This document shows, one piece after another, positions 37,803-47,286 of a DNA stretch of 64,000 bases. The position numbers and the translations under genes are program-made. The DNA comes from Mycolicibacterium iranicum (lineage in GTDB: Bacteria; Actinomycetota; Actinomycetes; Mycobacteriales; Mycobacteriaceae): positions 1-64,000 of the forward strand of contig NZ_LQPC01000020.1 of assembly GCF_002101705.1 (NCBI RefSeq). Direction: 5' to 3'. Under the pieces are notes generated by a model, which was not told where the DNA came from, searched no databases, and saw nothing but the letters and a program-made list of their open reading frames with translations. Each line of letters starts with the position of its first letter. Within the stretch, counting starts at the first letter, position 1.

Positions 37803-38530
37803 GTCGCTCACCGGACCCCCGCCCGCTGTCGTTCGGCGCGGAGGCGGCCGCGTACGAGCGGGGCCGGCCGTCGTACCCGCCCGAGGCCATCGACTGGCTG
37901 CTCCCCCACCGGGCTCGCGACGTGCTCGATCTCGGTGCCGGCACCGGCAAGCTGACCACCCGGCTCGTCGAACGCGGCCTCAATGTCTTTGCCGTCGACC
38001 CGATCCCGGAAATGCTCGAGTTGCTGACCTCGTCGCTGCCCGAGACCCCGGCACTACTGGGCACCGCCGAGGAGATCCCGCTGCCCGACGATAGCGTCGA
38101 CGCCGTCCTGGTGGCCCAGGCGTGGCACTGGTTCGACGAGGAACGGGCGGTCAAGGAGATCGCGCGCGTGCTGCGCCCCGGCGGACGCCTCGGCCTGGTA
38201 TGGAACAACCGCGACGAGCGGCTCGGCTGGGTCAAAGATCTCGGCCAGGTCATCGGCCACGAGGTGGACCCGTTCAGCCAGATGGTCGAGTCCGCCCCGC
38301 CCTTCGCGGATTCAGAGCGGCATCTCGTCGAATGGACGAACTACCTGACACCGCAGGCGCTAATCGATCTGGTGGCCTCGCGAAGCTACTGCATCACCTC
38401 GCCCGAACAGGTGCGCACCCGCACGCTGGACCGGGTGCGCGAGCTGCTCGCCACCCATCCCGCACTGGCCAACAGCAGTGGACTGGCGTTGCCCTACGTC
38501 ACGGTGTGCATCCGCGCGACGCTGGCCTGA
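37799..38530 (+). CDS. Class I SAM-dependent methyltransferase
   Basis: This cytosolic methyltransferase (243 aa) has SAM-binding motif [13 protein letters not shown] near residue 40, an acidic end of strand 2 in [10 protein letters not shown], and the [11 protein letters not shown] post-motif III region. It resembles Rv3342. Its substrate is unknown, but its place in a SAM-riboswitch operon links it to SAM supply or use. The GTG overlaps the metX stop; the open frame upstream is a shadow of metX. Confidence 0.9.
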   Translation: MSRSPDPRPLSFGAEAAAYERGRPSYPPEAIDWLLPHRARDVLDLGAGTGKLTTRLVERGLNVFAVDPIPEMLELLTSSLPETPALLGTAEEIPLPDDSVDAVLVAQAWHWFDEERAVKEIARVLRPGGRLGLVWNNRDERLGWVKDLGQVIGHEVDPFSQMVESAPPFADSERHLVEWTNYLTPQALIDLVASRSYCITSPEQVRTRTLDRVRELLATHPALANSSGLALPYVTVCIRATLA

Positions 38531-38564
38531 ACACGCGCAACGGCCCGGCCCCGGCTGGCGGTTT

Positions 38565-38625
38565 CGCGAGAGCGCCCACACGGTAGCCAAAAGGCCCCCG
38601 CGGCTACCCTGGTGGCGCTTTCGCG
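38565..38625. repeat. Palindromic element in a convergent gap (copy 2 of 2)
   Basis: CGCGAGAGCGCC...GGTAGCC faces GGCTACC...GGCGCTTTCGCG around a 13-base loop in the gap between convergent methyltransferase and DUF3017 genes. It shares GGCGGTTTCGCGAGA and ACGGTAGCC with the element at 17573-17637. Confidence 0.55.
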
Positions 38626-38635
38626 AGACGGCGCG

Positions 38636-38920
38636 TCAGCTGGTGCCGAGCGGATCGATCGTCCACGCGATGTAGAGCATCGCGGCGCTGACCGACGCGG
38701 TGGTGACGAAGTCGACAGTGCGCGTGCGCACCGCGAGCAAACCGACCCGGTCCTCGGACAGCGTGAGCCGCAGCGCGGCAGCCACCGCGACGCCGATCGC
38801 CATCACGAGGGCGCCGCGACGCCAGTAGCCCGCGGCCACCAGCGCGAACGCCGCGATCAGGAACAGCGCGACCACCAGGATGGGCCACTGGCCCGCGAAC
38901 ACCTTGCGGGCCAACCTCAT
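38636..38920 (-). CDS. DUF3017 small membrane protein
   Basis: This protein (94 aa) has three predicted membrane helices: about residues 12-32, 36-50 and 68-88. It belongs to the actinobacterial DUF3017 family that sits directly downstream of folD, as does Rv3355c. The ATG at 38920 overlaps the folD stop (ATGA). The function is unknown. The frame extending upstream is a shadow of folD. Confidence 0.88.
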   Translation of the reverse strand: MRLARKVFAGQWPILVVALFLIAAFALVAAGYWRRGALVMAIGVAVAAALRLTLSEDRVGLLAVRTRTVDFVTTASVSAAMLYIAWTIDPLGTS

Positions 38921-39777
38921 CGGCCTGCTTCGGCCCGTTCCACGACGTTGGTCAGCAAGAATGCCCGTGTCAGCGGGCCGACGCCACCGGGGTTCGGCGA
39001 CACGTGACCCGCGACGTCCCACACGCCCGGGTGGACGTCTCCGACGAGCTTGCCCGCATCGTCGCGGCTCACCCCGACGTCGACGACGGCCGCGCCTGGC
39101 CGCACCATCTCTGCGGTCACCATGTGGGGTACGCCCGCGGCGGCGACGATGATGTCGGCCTCCCTGGCGATCTCGGGCAGGTGCCGAGTTGCGGTGTGAC
39201 ACAACGTGACCGTCGCGTTCTCCGAGCGCCGGGTCAGCAGCAGGCCGAGCGGCCTGCCGACGGTGACCCCGCGCCCGATCACGACGACGTGCGCGCCGGC
39301 GATCTCCACTTCGTAGCGGCGCAGCAGATGCACGATGCCACGCGGGGTGCAGGGCAGGGGCGCGGGTTCGTTGAGCACCAGCCTGCCCAGGTTGGTCGGA
39401 TGCAGGCCGTCGGCGTCCTTGGACGGGTCGATGCGCTCCAGCGCGGCGTTCTCGTTGAGGTGCTTGGGGAGCGGAAGCTGCACGATGTAGCCGGTGCACT
39501 CGGGGTTGGCGTTGAGCTCGTCGATGGTTTCGTCGAGCGTCGCCTGGCTGATGTCGGCGGGCAGGTCGCGGCGGATCGAGTTGATACCGACCTTGGCGCA
39601 GTCGGCGTGCTTGCCGCGCACGTAGGCCTGCGAGCCCGGGTCGTCCCCGACCAGCACCGTGCCTAGTCCCGGCGTCCGTCCCGCCGCGGTGAGCGCATCG
39701 ACGCGCTCCTTGAGGTCGACGAAGATCTCGTCGCGCGTGGCCTTGCCGTCCAAAGTGATCGCACCCACGGGCCTCAT
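38917..39777 (-). CDS. folD: Methylenetetrahydrofolate dehydrogenase/cyclohydrolase
   Basis: This bifunctional enzyme (286 aa) converts 5,10-methylene-THF to 10-formyl-THF with NADP. Visible signatures are [14 protein letters not shown] with the active-site Lys, [12 protein letters not shown] and the nucleotide-binding [14 protein letters not shown] followed by VDVGVSR. The ATG at 39777 has a GGAG ribosome site about 10 bases upstream. It starts only 18 bases from the divergent flavin oxidoreductase and overlaps DUF3017 downstream. Confidence 0.96.
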   Translation of the reverse strand: MRPVGAITLDGKATRDEIFVDLKERVDALTAAGRTPGLGTVLVGDDPGSQAYVRGKHADCAKVGINSIRRDLPADISQATLDETIDELNANPECTGYIVQLPLPKHLNENAALERIDPSKDADGLHPTNLGRLVLNEPAPLPCTPRGIVHLLRRYEVEIAGAHVVVIGRGVTVGRPLGLLLTRRSENATVTLCHTATRHLPEIAREADIIVAAAGVPHMVTAEMVRPGAAVVDVGVSRDDAGKLVGDVHPGVWDVAGHVSPNPGGVGPLTRAFLLTNVVERAEAGR

Positions 39778-39795
39778 TGTGACAGGCTCCGTGAC

Positions 39796-41001
39796 ATGAC
39801 AGCCCAGCACGATGTGTTCACCCCGGCCACCCTCGGTCCGGTAACGCTGCGCAACCGCATCATCAAAGCCGCCACGTTCGAGGCGTCCACTCCGAATGCG
39901 CTGGTGACCGACGATCTGATCACCTATCACCGGCTGCCGGCGGCCGGCGGTGTCGGCATGACCACCGTCGCCTACCTCGCCGTATCCCCGGGAGGCCGGA
40001 CCGAGGGCAAGCAGATCTACTGGCGTCGGGAGGCGATGCCGGGGCTGCGGCGGCTCACCGACGCCATCCACGCCGAGGGTGCTGCGATCTCCGCGCAGAT
40101 CGGTCACGCCGGGCCGGTCGCCAACGCCAAGTCCAACAAGGCCAAGGCCTACGCGCCGGTGCGGTTCTTCAACCCGCTGTCGATGCGATTCGCCAAGCAC
40201 GCCACCCGCGACGACATCGACGACATCATCGAGGCCCATGCCAATGCGGCGAGGATGGCCATCGACGCCGGATTCGACGCCGTCGAGGTTCACCTCGGGC
40301 ACAACTACTTCGCGAGCTCGTTCCTGTCCCCGCTGATCAACCGGCGCACCGACGAGTTCGGCGGATCGCTGGAGAACCGGGCCAAGGTGGCGCGCGGCAC
40401 GGTGCTCGCGGTGCGGAGGGCGGTCGAGAAGGCAGGAACGCCGATCGCCGTGACGGCCAAGCTGAATATGTCCGACGGCGTGCGCGGCGGCATCTCGACC
40501 GAGGAGTCGCTGCAGACGGCCACGTGGCTGGAGTCCGACGGCGGGCTCGACGCCATCGAACTCACCGCAGGCAGCTCACTGGTCAACCCGATGTACCTGT
40601 TCCGCGGCGACGCCCCGATCAAGCAGTTCGCCGGCGCCTTCAAGCCGCCGCTGCGGTGGGGCATTCGGATGACGGGCACGAAGTTCCTGCGCGAGTACCC
40701 GTACCGGGAGGCTTACCTTCTGCGTGACGCCAAGCTGTTTCGCGCCGAATTGAAGATGCCGCTGATCCTGCTCGGCGGTATCACCAACCGCGAGACGATG
40801 GATCTCGCGATGGCCGAGGGCTTCGACTTCGTGGCGATGGGGCGCGCGCTGCTGGCCGAGCCGGACCTGATCAACCGCATCCGGGCCGACGGCGCTGCCC
40901 GCTCGATCTGTAATCACTGCAACCAGTGCATGGCGACGATCTACAGCCACACCCACTGTGTCGTGACGGGCTCGCCGTCCCCGGTCAATTCGGGGATATG
41001 A
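39796..41001 (+). CDS. NADH:flavin oxidoreductase (OYE-like), C-terminal four-Cys cluster, Rv3359-like
   Basis: This single TIM-barrel flavoenzyme (401 aa) is a close paralogue of the protein at 12995. It keeps [28 protein letters not shown], a GHNYF active-site segment and [11 protein letters not shown]. It ends with Cys372, Cys375, Cys378 and Cys388 (C-x2-C-x2-C-x9-C) and no FAD/NADPH half. It probably reduces an activated C=C bond with an unknown partner. It corresponds in position to Rv3359. Its 3' end overlaps the convergent TetR gene by 17 bases. Confidence 0.9.
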   Translation: MTAQHDVFTPATLGPVTLRNRIIKAATFEASTPNALVTDDLITYHRLPAAGGVGMTTVAYLAVSPGGRTEGKQIYWRREAMPGLRRLTDAIHAEGAAISAQIGHAGPVANAKSNKAKAYAPVRFFNPLSMRFAKHATRDDIDDIIEAHANAARMAIDAGFDAVEVHLGHNYFASSFLSPLINRRTDEFGGSLENRAKVARGTVLAVRRAVEKAGTPIAVTAKLNMSDGVRGGISTEESLQTATWLESDGGLDAIELTAGSSLVNPMYLFRGDAPIKQFAGAFKPPLRWGIRMTGTKFLREYPYREAYLLRDAKLFRAELKMPLILLGGITNRETMDLAMAEGFDFVAMGRALLAEPDLINRIRADGAARSICNHCNQCMATIYSHTHCVVTGSPSPVNSGI

Positions 41002-41548
41002 GCGCGCGGGCGCAGGTGGCGACGATCTCGTCCGCGCTCGGCGGAATGGCCTGACGCGCCCGCAAGTGGCGCCGCACCACCGCCGCGGGCACGTCCATGA
41101 TCGCGGCGGTGACGCGTCCGCCCTCGTCGGGGAGCTCGGCGAGGACCTTGCGAAGCTTGCGCTGCAAGCGTTTCCGCCGTCCAGCCACCGTCTCGGGCCA
41201 CTCGCTCATGCCGAGGTCGTTGGGGCCGGCGAGTAACACCTGCGCCTCGACGGGATGGTCGCGGCACCATTGCACGATCCGCAGCGCACCGGCCACGCAA
41301 CGCTGCTGCGGGTCGTCATCGCCGGAGAGCGCTTCGAGCAATCCCTCCTGGAAGCGCTCCTCGGTGCGCACCCACAGCTCGCCGCACAGCGCCGCTCTCG
41401 TCGGGAATCGGTGGTAGACCGAGCCGCTGGGTGCGCCGGTGCTGCGGGCCACGGCCGACATCGTCACGGCCCCAGGCCCTTCGGCGGCGAGGAGCTCCGC
41501 GGCTGCGTCGAGCAGGACGTCAGCGGTGTATCTGGCGGGCCGCGGCAT
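40985..41548 (-). CDS. TetR family transcriptional regulator
   Basis: This regulator (187 aa) has an N-terminal helix-turn-helix at about residues 9-55 (VARSTGAPSGSVYHRFPTRAAL) and a helical ligand-binding domain. It is divergent from a SnoaL-like gene; a 16-base near-palindrome at 41564 lies between them and is the likely operator for both. The ATG at 41548 begins MPRPARYTAD. Confidence 0.9.
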   Translation of the reverse strand: MPRPARYTADVLLDAAAELLAAEGPGAVTMSAVARSTGAPSGSVYHRFPTRAALCGELWVRTEERFQEGLLEALSGDDDPQQRCVAGALRIVQWCRDHPVEAQVLLAGPNDLGMSEWPETVAGRRKRLQRKLRKVLAELPDEGGRVTAAIMDVPAAVVRRHLRARQAIPPSADEIVATCARALISPN

Positions 41549-41563
41549 TGCTCCACCCTAAAA

Positions 41564-41579
41564 TAGAGGTTAATCTCTA
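41564..41579. promoter_or_regulatory. Near-perfect palindrome, candidate TetR operator
   Basis: TAGAGGTTAATCTCTA reads TAGAG-G-TTAA-T-CTCTA, a 16-base dyad with one mismatched pair. It lies 15 bases from the TetR start and 17 from the SnoaL-like start. Being AT-rich in a GC-rich genome makes it stand out. Confidence 0.6.
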
Positions 41580-41596
41580 AAAAGAGAGGAGACGCC

Positions 41597-41992
41597 ATGG
41601 GAACGGCTCAAGACGTCGCGGGAAGCTTCTATCGCGCACTTTCCGACGGCGACGGAAACGCGCTATTCGCTTTGCTCACAGACGATTTCGAAGGGGTCGT
41701 CAGCGCAGGCATGCCTCACGGGGTAGGTGGTGAACACCATGGGCGTGTCGCGATGATCACCGAGGTGTGGGGACGCATCGACGCGGCCTACGACATCGAG
41801 GTAGTGCCCCGTGAGTATCTGACGACCGAGCATCGGGACCAGGTCGTCGTTCTCGGCACCTACCGCGGATCTGCACGGGGTGCCGACGAACGCGTCGACG
41901 CGGCGTTCGCATACGTCATCACGGTGAAGAACGGCCAGATAACAGCGCTGCAACAGATCACCGACACCGCCAGGTGGCGCATCCCCGCGTAG
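41597..41992 (+). CDS. SnoaL-like/NTF2-fold protein
   Basis: This 131-residue protein has the compact alpha+beta pattern of the SnoaL/NTF2 fold: VAGSFYRALSDGDGNALFALL at the start, a central MITEVWGRIDAAYDIEV, and strands VVVLGTYRG and AFAYVITVKNGQI. Such domains bind or modify small hydrophobic molecules; this one is not assigned. An AGAGGAGACGCC ribosome site precedes the ATG. It is probably controlled by the divergent TetR gene. Confidence 0.82.
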   Translation: MGTAQDVAGSFYRALSDGDGNALFALLTDDFEGVVSAGMPHGVGGEHHGRVAMITEVWGRIDAAYDIEVVPREYLTTEHRDQVVVLGTYRGSARGADERVDAAFAYVITVKNGQITALQQITDTARWRIPA

Positions 41993-42017
41993 GCCGATAC
42001 CGATACAGTTGTCCGCG

Positions 42018-42050
42018 ATGTCTATTGTCGCCGCCGGAGCGGCTCTGTGA
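42018..42050 (+). other. Candidate 10-codon leader ORF coupled to the FHA-ABC gene
   Basis: ATG at 42018 opens MSIVAAGAAL and stops with TGA at 42048, which overlaps the FHA-ABC GTG start at 42047 (GTGA). A TACAGT -10 box ends 8 bases before this ATG, so the mRNA may begin at the leader. It may couple translation; chance is not excluded. Confidence 0.35.
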
Positions 42051-44665
42051 GCCGACCAGCATCCCCCGCGCTGACCGTTCGGTACGACGGATCCACCCGC
42101 ACCTTCGCCGCGGGCAACGACGTCGTCGTCGGCCGCGACCTGCGGGCCGACGTGCGGATCGCCCACCCCCTGATCTCGCGCGCCCACCTGGTACTGCGAT
42201 TCGATCAGGGCCGGTGGGTCGCCATCGACAACGGCAGCCTCAACGGCATGTTCGTGGGCGGCAGGCGAGTTCCCGCCGCCGACATCGCCGACGGGGGCCA
42301 GATCCATGTCGGAAACCCCGACGGCCCGCTGCTGACGTTCGAGGTCGGCAGGCACCAGGGTTCAGCGGGCACGCCGCCGCCGACGGTCGCGGTGCCAGTG
42401 GCGTCACCGGGCCGGCCGAGCACCACGTGGCCGTCCCATCAGCCGCCGCATCAGCCGCCACCGACGGGTCGTCCGCCGGCGTACCGACCACCGACGCAGG
42501 CCCCGCACCCGCCGAGTCAGCCGCAGTACGTGCCGCCTCCGCCGCCGAGCCAGCCGCGCCCGGTGGCGCAGTCCCACTCCGCTCCGGTCCAGCAACCCAT
42601 CTCCGCCCCGGCAATGGATCCGGTGACCGTGATGGGCCCCGCCGCGGCGCCGCGGTCCGGCGGCGACGGCAACCTGGCCACCAGCATGCTGAAGATCCTG
42701 CGGCCCGGCAGCCCGCCGAAGGCGCCGCCCGGGTCGATCAAGATCGGCCGCTCCAGCGACAACGACATCGTCATCCCCGACGTGCTGGCCTCACGCCACC
42801 ACGCGACCCTGGTGCCGACCCCCGGCGGCGCCGAGATCCGCGACAACCGCAGCATCAACGGCACATTCGTCAACGGCGCCCGCGTCGACAGCGCGCAGCT
42901 CACCGAAGGTGACACGGTCACCATCGGCAACGTCGACCTGCTGTTCCGCGACGGCACGCTGGTCCGCCGCACCGAGACCGCGGCGGCGACCGCCACCGGC
43001 GGCCTCGAGGTCCACGGCGTCACCTGGACGATCGAGAACAACAAGACACTCCTGGACAACATCTCGATCTCCGCGCGACCCGGCACGCTGACCGCGGTGA
43101 TCGGCCCCTCCGGTGCAGGTAAGTCGACATTCGCGCGGCTCGTCGCGGGCTACACCAGCCCGACGACGGGGCAGGTGTCGTTCGAGGGCCACGATGTGCA
43201 CGCCGAATACGCCTCGCTGCGCTCCCGCATCGGCATGGTGCCGCAGGACGACGTCGTCCACGGCCAGCTCACCGTCCGCCAGGCGTTGATGTACGCCGCC
43301 GAGCTTCGGCTGCCGCCCGACACCACCAAAGCCGACCGCGAGCAGGTCGTCAGCGAGGTGCTCGAGGAGCTCGAGATGACCAAGCATCTCGACACCCGCG
43401 TCGACAAGCTGTCCGGCGGCCAGCGCAAGCGTGCGTCCGTAGCCCTCGAGCTGCTCACCGGGCCGTCACTGCTGATCCTCGACGAACCCACCTCGGGTCT
43501 GGACCCGGCGCTGGACCGCCAGGTCATGACGATGCTGCGCCAGCTGGCCGACGCCGGCCGCGTCGTGCTCGTCGTGACCCACTCGCTGACCTACCTCGAC
43601 GTCTGCGATCAGGTGCTGTTGCTGGCGCCCGGCGGCAAGACGGCCTTCTACGGGCCGCCGAGCCAGATCGGCCCGTCGATGGGCACGACCAATTGGGCCG
43701 ACATCTTCAGCTCGGTGGCAGGCGATCCCGACGCCGCAGCGCAGCGCTATCTCGCCCAGCACGGGCCGCCGCCGCCCCAACCGCCGGCACTCACGCCGTC
43801 GGAACTGGGCAACCCGACACGCACGAGTCTGCGACGCCAGCTGTCCACGATCGCGCGGCGCCAGATCCGGCTGGTGGTGTCCGACCGCGGCTACTTCCTG
43901 TTCCTGATGCTGCTGCCGTTCATCATGGGTGTGCTGTCGCTGTCGGTGCCAGGCGACGTCGGGTTCGGCGTCCCGAAGACCGCGCTGGAGGGCGGTGAGG
44001 CGCCGAACGAACCCGGGCAGATCCTGGTGATGCTCAACGTGGGCGCCATCTTCATGGGCACGGCGCTGACGATCCGCGCGCTGATCGGTGAACGCGCGAT
44101 CTTCAAGCGTGAGCAGGCGGTCGGGTTGTCCACCTCGGCGTACCTGCTGGCGAAGGTGGTCGTGTTCACGGCCTTCGCCATCATCCAGGCGGCGATCGTC
44201 ACGTCGATCGCGATCGTCGGAAAAGGTTGGGGCCCAGGCGCGGTCGAGCGCGGCGCTGTGATCGGCAACCGCAGCGTCGAACTGTTCGTCGACATCGCGG
44301 TGACATGTGTGGCGGCGGCGATGGTCGGTCTGGCCCTGTCCGCGATCGCCAAGTCCGCCGAGCAGATCATGCCGCTGCTGGTGGTGGCGATCATGTCGCA
44401 GCTGGTGTTCTCCGGCGGCATGATCCCGGTCACCGATCGCATCGTCCTCGATCAGATGTCGTGGTTCACCCCGGCGCGGTGGGGATTCGCCGCGTCGGCG
44501 TCGACCGTCGACCTCATCAGGCTGGTACCGGGTCCGTTGACGCCGCAGGACCGCCACTGGGAACACACCTCGGGCGCCTGGCTTTTCGACATGGGCATGC
44601 TGCTGGCGATCAGCATCGGCTACCTCGCGCTGGTGCGGTGGCGCATCCGCCTGAAAGCCGCCTAA
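42047..44665 (+). CDS. FHA-domain ABC-2 type exporter (Rv1747-like)
   Basis: This 872-residue half-transporter has, in order: FHA domain 1 (about residues 20-90, GRD and SRAHL), a Pro/Gln-rich linker (100-205), FHA domain 2 (about 228-300, GRSSDNDIVIP and SRHHA), an ATP-binding domain with Walker A GPSGAGKST at 353-361, signature LSGGQRKRAS and Walker B LLILDEPTSGLD, and a C-terminal ABC-2 membrane domain with about six helices. In M. tuberculosis, Rv1747 exports lipooligosaccharides and is regulated by kinase PknF through linker Thr phosphorylation and FHA binding. No kinase gene is beside it here. Confidence 0.92.
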   Translation: MSRPASPALTVRYDGSTRTFAAGNDVVVGRDLRADVRIAHPLISRAHLVLRFDQGRWVAIDNGSLNGMFVGGRRVPAADIADGGQIHVGNPDGPLLTFEVGRHQGSAGTPPPTVAVPVASPGRPSTTWPSHQPPHQPPPTGRPPAYRPPTQAPHPPSQPQYVPPPPPSQPRPVAQSHSAPVQQPISAPAMDPVTVMGPAAAPRSGGDGNLATSMLKILRPGSPPKAPPGSIKIGRSSDNDIVIPDVLASRHHATLVPTPGGAEIRDNRSINGTFVNGARVDSAQLTEGDTVTIGNVDLLFRDGTLVRRTETAAATATGGLEVHGVTWTIENNKTLLDNISISARPGTLTAVIGPSGAGKSTFARLVAGYTSPTTGQVSFEGHDVHAEYASLRSRIGMVPQDDVVHGQLTVRQALMYAAELRLPPDTTKADREQVVSEVLEELEMTKHLDTRVDKLSGGQRKRASVALELLTGPSLLILDEPTSGLDPALDRQVMTMLRQLADAGRVVLVVTHSLTYLDVCDQVLLLAPGGKTAFYGPPSQIGPSMGTTNWADIFSSVAGDPDAAAQRYLAQHGPPPPQPPALTPSELGNPTRTSLRRQLSTIARRQIRLVVSDRGYFLFLMLLPFIMGVLSLSVPGDVGFGVPKTALEGGEAPNEPGQILVMLNVGAIFMGTALTIRALIGERAIFKREQAVGLSTSAYLLAKVVVFTAFAIIQAAIVTSIAIVGKGWGPGAVERGAVIGNRSVELFVDIAVTCVAAAMVGLALSAIAKSAEQIMPLLVVAIMSQLVFSGGMIPVTDRIVLDQMSWFTPARWGFAASASTVDLIRLVPGPLTPQDRHWEHTSGAWLFDMGMLLAISIGYLALVRWRIRLKAA

Positions 44666-44808
44666 CCCTCGGGGCTAGGCGAACACCGACACGTCGGACC
44701 GACCAACCGATACGCCGCTGTGAGACTGCTGTGGCCACGAAAATCGTTGAAATGCACAGCACATCTGCCCCATTTCCGTACGCTTTGCCTCGGGCAAGGG
44801 GGGATCGC

Positions 44809-45372
44809 ATGTCGGACACCGAGGCCACACAGCGCGCGGCGGTACTGGAGGCTGCCCTCGCAGAAGTGCAGCAGTGGGGTGTCGACCGATTCCGGCTCGA
44901 AGGCGTGGCACACCGCGCCCGGCTCGACCCCGACTATGTGCGGCAAACATGGGCCAGCGAGCACGAACTCATCGCCGAGGCGCTGCTGAGCTACAGCCAG
45001 ACGATGATCCAACTTCCCGACACAGGTTCCTTACACGGCGACCTGACCGAGCTCGCCCTGGCGCTGGCCAGGTACCTCAACGAGCCGGTCGGACGCAGGA
45101 TCTCGCGCATGCTGGTCATCGACAGCAAGTCCGAGGCCGTCGATCCCAACACCCGGGGCCATTTCTGGGAGATCAGGCGGGAGAAGGTCGAAGGCATCTT
45201 CCGACGTGCCGCTGAACGAGGCGAATTGCGCGGCGACGTCAAACCGACTGTCGCGCTGCAACTGCTGACCTCGCCGCTGCACACCTTCGCGCTGTATTCC
45301 AACGGCCCCATCGGCCAGGATTACTGCCGCACGATCGCGACCCTGGTGACCCGCGCGATCAGTGAGAACTAA
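44809..45372 (+). CDS. TetR family transcriptional regulator
   Basis: This regulator (187 aa) has an N-terminal helix-turn-helix at about residues 10-55 (GVAHRARLDPDYVRQTWASEHEL) and a C-terminal TetR ligand domain. An AAGGGGGGA ribosome site precedes the ATG at 44809. It lies 143 bases after the FHA-ABC gene on the same strand and is convergent with mfpA (3 bases between stops). Targets are unknown. Confidence 0.85.
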   Translation: MSDTEATQRAAVLEAALAEVQQWGVDRFRLEGVAHRARLDPDYVRQTWASEHELIAEALLSYSQTMIQLPDTGSLHGDLTELALALARYLNEPVGRRISRMLVIDSKSEAVDPNTRGHFWEIRREKVEGIFRRAAERGELRGDVKPTVALQLLTSPLHTFALYSNGPIGQDYCRTIATLVTRAISEN

Positions 45373-45375
45373 CCG

Positions 45376-45927
45376 CTAGCCGCCGATGTCGAGGCCGTGC
45401 GCCGCGGCGAATGTGATCGCCTGTTCGATGTCGACTTTGGCGCCACGCAGCTTGGCGGTCGTCCAGAACGTGGGGTCGGCGCGGGCACCACGCAGGTCTG
45501 CCTGTTCCAGCCGGGCGTCTTGAACGCGGGCCCCGGTAAGGTCGGCGCGCGCCAACGTCGCCTCGCGCAGATCGGTTCCCACCAGGCTGGTTTCGCGCAA
45601 CCTGCAGTCCGACAGGTCCGCCTTGCGCAGATCGGCGCCTGCGAGTACGGCAAGCGTGAAATCGGACTCGACGACTGTCAGCGGTCGCAAACGGCATTCG
45701 GCGAAGGTCGAGCCCAGGAAGCTACAGTGTCGAAATGTACTGTGCCACAGTGATGTTCGACGGAACGTGCAGTTACGGAACGCCGATCCGGTGTGCTCGG
45801 AGTCGGACAGGTCCGCACCGGTGAAGTCACATTCGGTGAAAATCACCCGCTCGGTGCGCAGCCGGCTGAGATCTTCGTCGCGGAAGCTCTGCCCCTCGAA
45901 CTCGCGATCGGCGACGTAGGCGTCCAT
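45376..45927 (-). CDS. mfpA: Pentapeptide-repeat protein MfpA
   Basis: This protein (183 aa) is built of pentapeptide repeats (A/C-D/N-L/F-x-x), visible as DFTGADLSDS, ADLRKADLSDCRL and ADLTGARVQDARL, which fold into a right-handed square beta-helix that mimics DNA. M. tuberculosis MfpA (Rv3361c, also 183 aa) binds DNA gyrase and lowers fluoroquinolone sensitivity. It is the last gene of the five-gene conservon below, and its start is 4 bases from the GTPase stop. Confidence 0.94.
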   Translation of the reverse strand: MDAYVADREFEGQSFRDEDLSRLRTERVIFTECDFTGADLSDSEHTGSAFRNCTFRRTSLWHSTFRHCSFLGSTFAECRLRPLTVVESDFTLAVLAGADLRKADLSDCRLRETSLVGTDLREATLARADLTGARVQDARLEQADLRGARADPTFWTTAKLRGAKVDIEQAITFAAAHGLDIGG

Positions 45928-45931
45928 GCGC

Positions 45932-46501
45932 TCAGCCCGCCGGCGAGAGCCGGCTCAACGCGTATTCCGCGACGGCGATCAATGCCGCCTTGGCCGATTC
46001 GCGACTGCGGGCGTCGACGGAGATCACCGGAATGTGCTCGCCCAGTGCGAGCGCTTCCCGCACCGCGGCCAGCGCATGGCGGGGTGCGCCGTCGAACTCG
46101 TTGACGGCAACCAGGAACGGCAACTTGCGCGCCTCGAAGAAGTCCACGGCCGCGAAGCTGTCCTCGAGACGGCGGACGTCCACCAGGATGATCGCGCCGA
46201 TCGCGCCGCGAACCAAGTCGTCCCACATGAACCAGAAGCGACGCTGCCCCGGCGTACCGAACAGGTACAGCACGAGATCGTCGCCGAGGCTGATGCGCCC
46301 GAAGTCCATCGCGACCGTCGTCGTCGACTTGTCCGGTGTCGCCTCGAGACCGTCGAAACCTTGCGACGCGTTGGTCACCAGCGCCTCGGTCCGCAGCGGC
46401 ACGATCTCCGACACCGCGCCGACGAACGTCGTCTTGCCTGCGCCGAACCCACCGGAGACGACGATCTTGGTCGACGCCGATCTAGAGTGCCCTGAGGCCA
46501 C
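45932..46501 (-). CDS. mfpB: Conservon small GTPase (MfpB)
   Basis: This cytosolic Ras-like GTP-binding protein (189 aa) has Walker A GGFGAGKTT at residues 17-25, a switch-II like FGTPGQ near 80 and NEFD (NKxD type) near 133. In M. smegmatis the equivalent MfpB affects MfpA activity. It corresponds to Rv3362c and to CvnD of Streptomyces conservons. Its start overlaps DUF742 by 20 bases. Confidence 0.92.
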   Translation of the reverse strand: MASGHSRSASTKIVVSGGFGAGKTTFVGAVSEIVPLRTEALVTNASQGFDGLEATPDKSTTTVAMDFGRISLGDDLVLYLFGTPGQRRFWFMWDDLVRGAIGAIILVDVRRLEDSFAAVDFFEARKLPFLVAVNEFDGAPRHALAAVREALALGEHIPVISVDARSRESAKAALIAVAEYALSRLSPAG

Positions 46502-46859
46502 GCAGTGTCCTTCCGATCAGTTCTCGCCGTTCGTCGGCCGTCGCGGCCTCACCCAGGGTGGCGTGTACCCGTAGATGACCCTGCACCACCAAGTCCCCCA
46601 CCAACACCCGCGCCACGCCGAGCGGCAGACAAAGACGCGAGGCGATCTCGGCGACCGACGGACGTTCGGCGCACAGTGCGACGATCTGCCTCCTGACGTC
46701 GCCGGCCGGCCACATCGTGAGCCGGGCCGGGGTCACGATACCCACCGGAGCCTCCAGCGGAAGCTGCACGCCCGCATCGGTGCGACCCGCCGTCAGTGTG
46801 TACGGACGTACCAGATTGGGCGTCGCATGCGCCTGCTCGGGCCTGTCGTGCGCACCCAT
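46482..46859 (-). CDS. Conservon DUF742 protein
   Basis: This protein (125 aa) belongs to the DUF742 family (CvnC type), with the conserved LVRPYTLTAGRT start and a winged-helix-like region (SVAEIASRLCLPLGVARVLVGDL) that may bind protein or DNA. It matches Rv3363c and lies between roadblock and GTPase genes. Its biochemical role is not known. Confidence 0.9.
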   Translation of the reverse strand: MGAHDRPEQAHATPNLVRPYTLTAGRTDAGVQLPLEAPVGIVTPARLTMWPAGDVRRQIVALCAERPSVAEIASRLCLPLGVARVLVGDLVVQGHLRVHATLGEAATADERRELIGRTLRGLRAL

Positions 46860-46866
46860 CGACCAC

Positions 46867-47286
46867 TCACCGGTGCTGCGGGCGGCGCCGCTGCGACTGC
46901 ACGACTGCGCCGACCCGCTCCACGAGAATCGCCATCTCGTAACCGATCTGGCCGATATCGCAGTGCCGGGCGGCCAGCGTCGCGAGATTGGACCCGTCGC
47001 CGACCCGCATCAGCAACAGGTAACCGTTCTCCATCTCGACCACCGACTGCAGTACGTGTCCGCCGTCGAACAATTGCGCGGCACCCGTCGACAAGCTGGC
47101 CAGGCCCGACGCGACAGCAGCGAGCTGATCGGCGCGCTCCCCCGGGATGTGCTCGCTGGCAGCCACCAGTAGACCGTCCGCCGACACCAGGATCGCGTGC
47201 GACACCCCTGGGACGTCGTTCGCGAACCTGGCGACGAGCCAGTCCAGCGAGGATTCCGAGTTCGACGGCGCAGGCTGAGCAGTCAC
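46867..47286 (-). CDS. Conservon roadblock/LC7 protein
   Basis: This roadblock/LC7-domain protein (139 aa, CvnB type) has the conserved [20 protein letters not shown] and [18 protein letters not shown]. Such proteins act as GTPase-activating or scaffolding partners of the conservon GTPase. It matches Rv3364c. Its start overlaps the histidine kinase stop by 4 bases. Confidence 0.92.
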   Translation of the reverse strand: MTAQPAPSNSESSLDWLVARFANDVPGVSHAILVSADGLLVAASEHIPGERADQLAAVASGLASLSTGAAQLFDGGHVLQSVVEMENGYLLLMRVGDGSNLATLAARHCDIGQIGYEMAILVERVGAVVQSQRRRPQHR

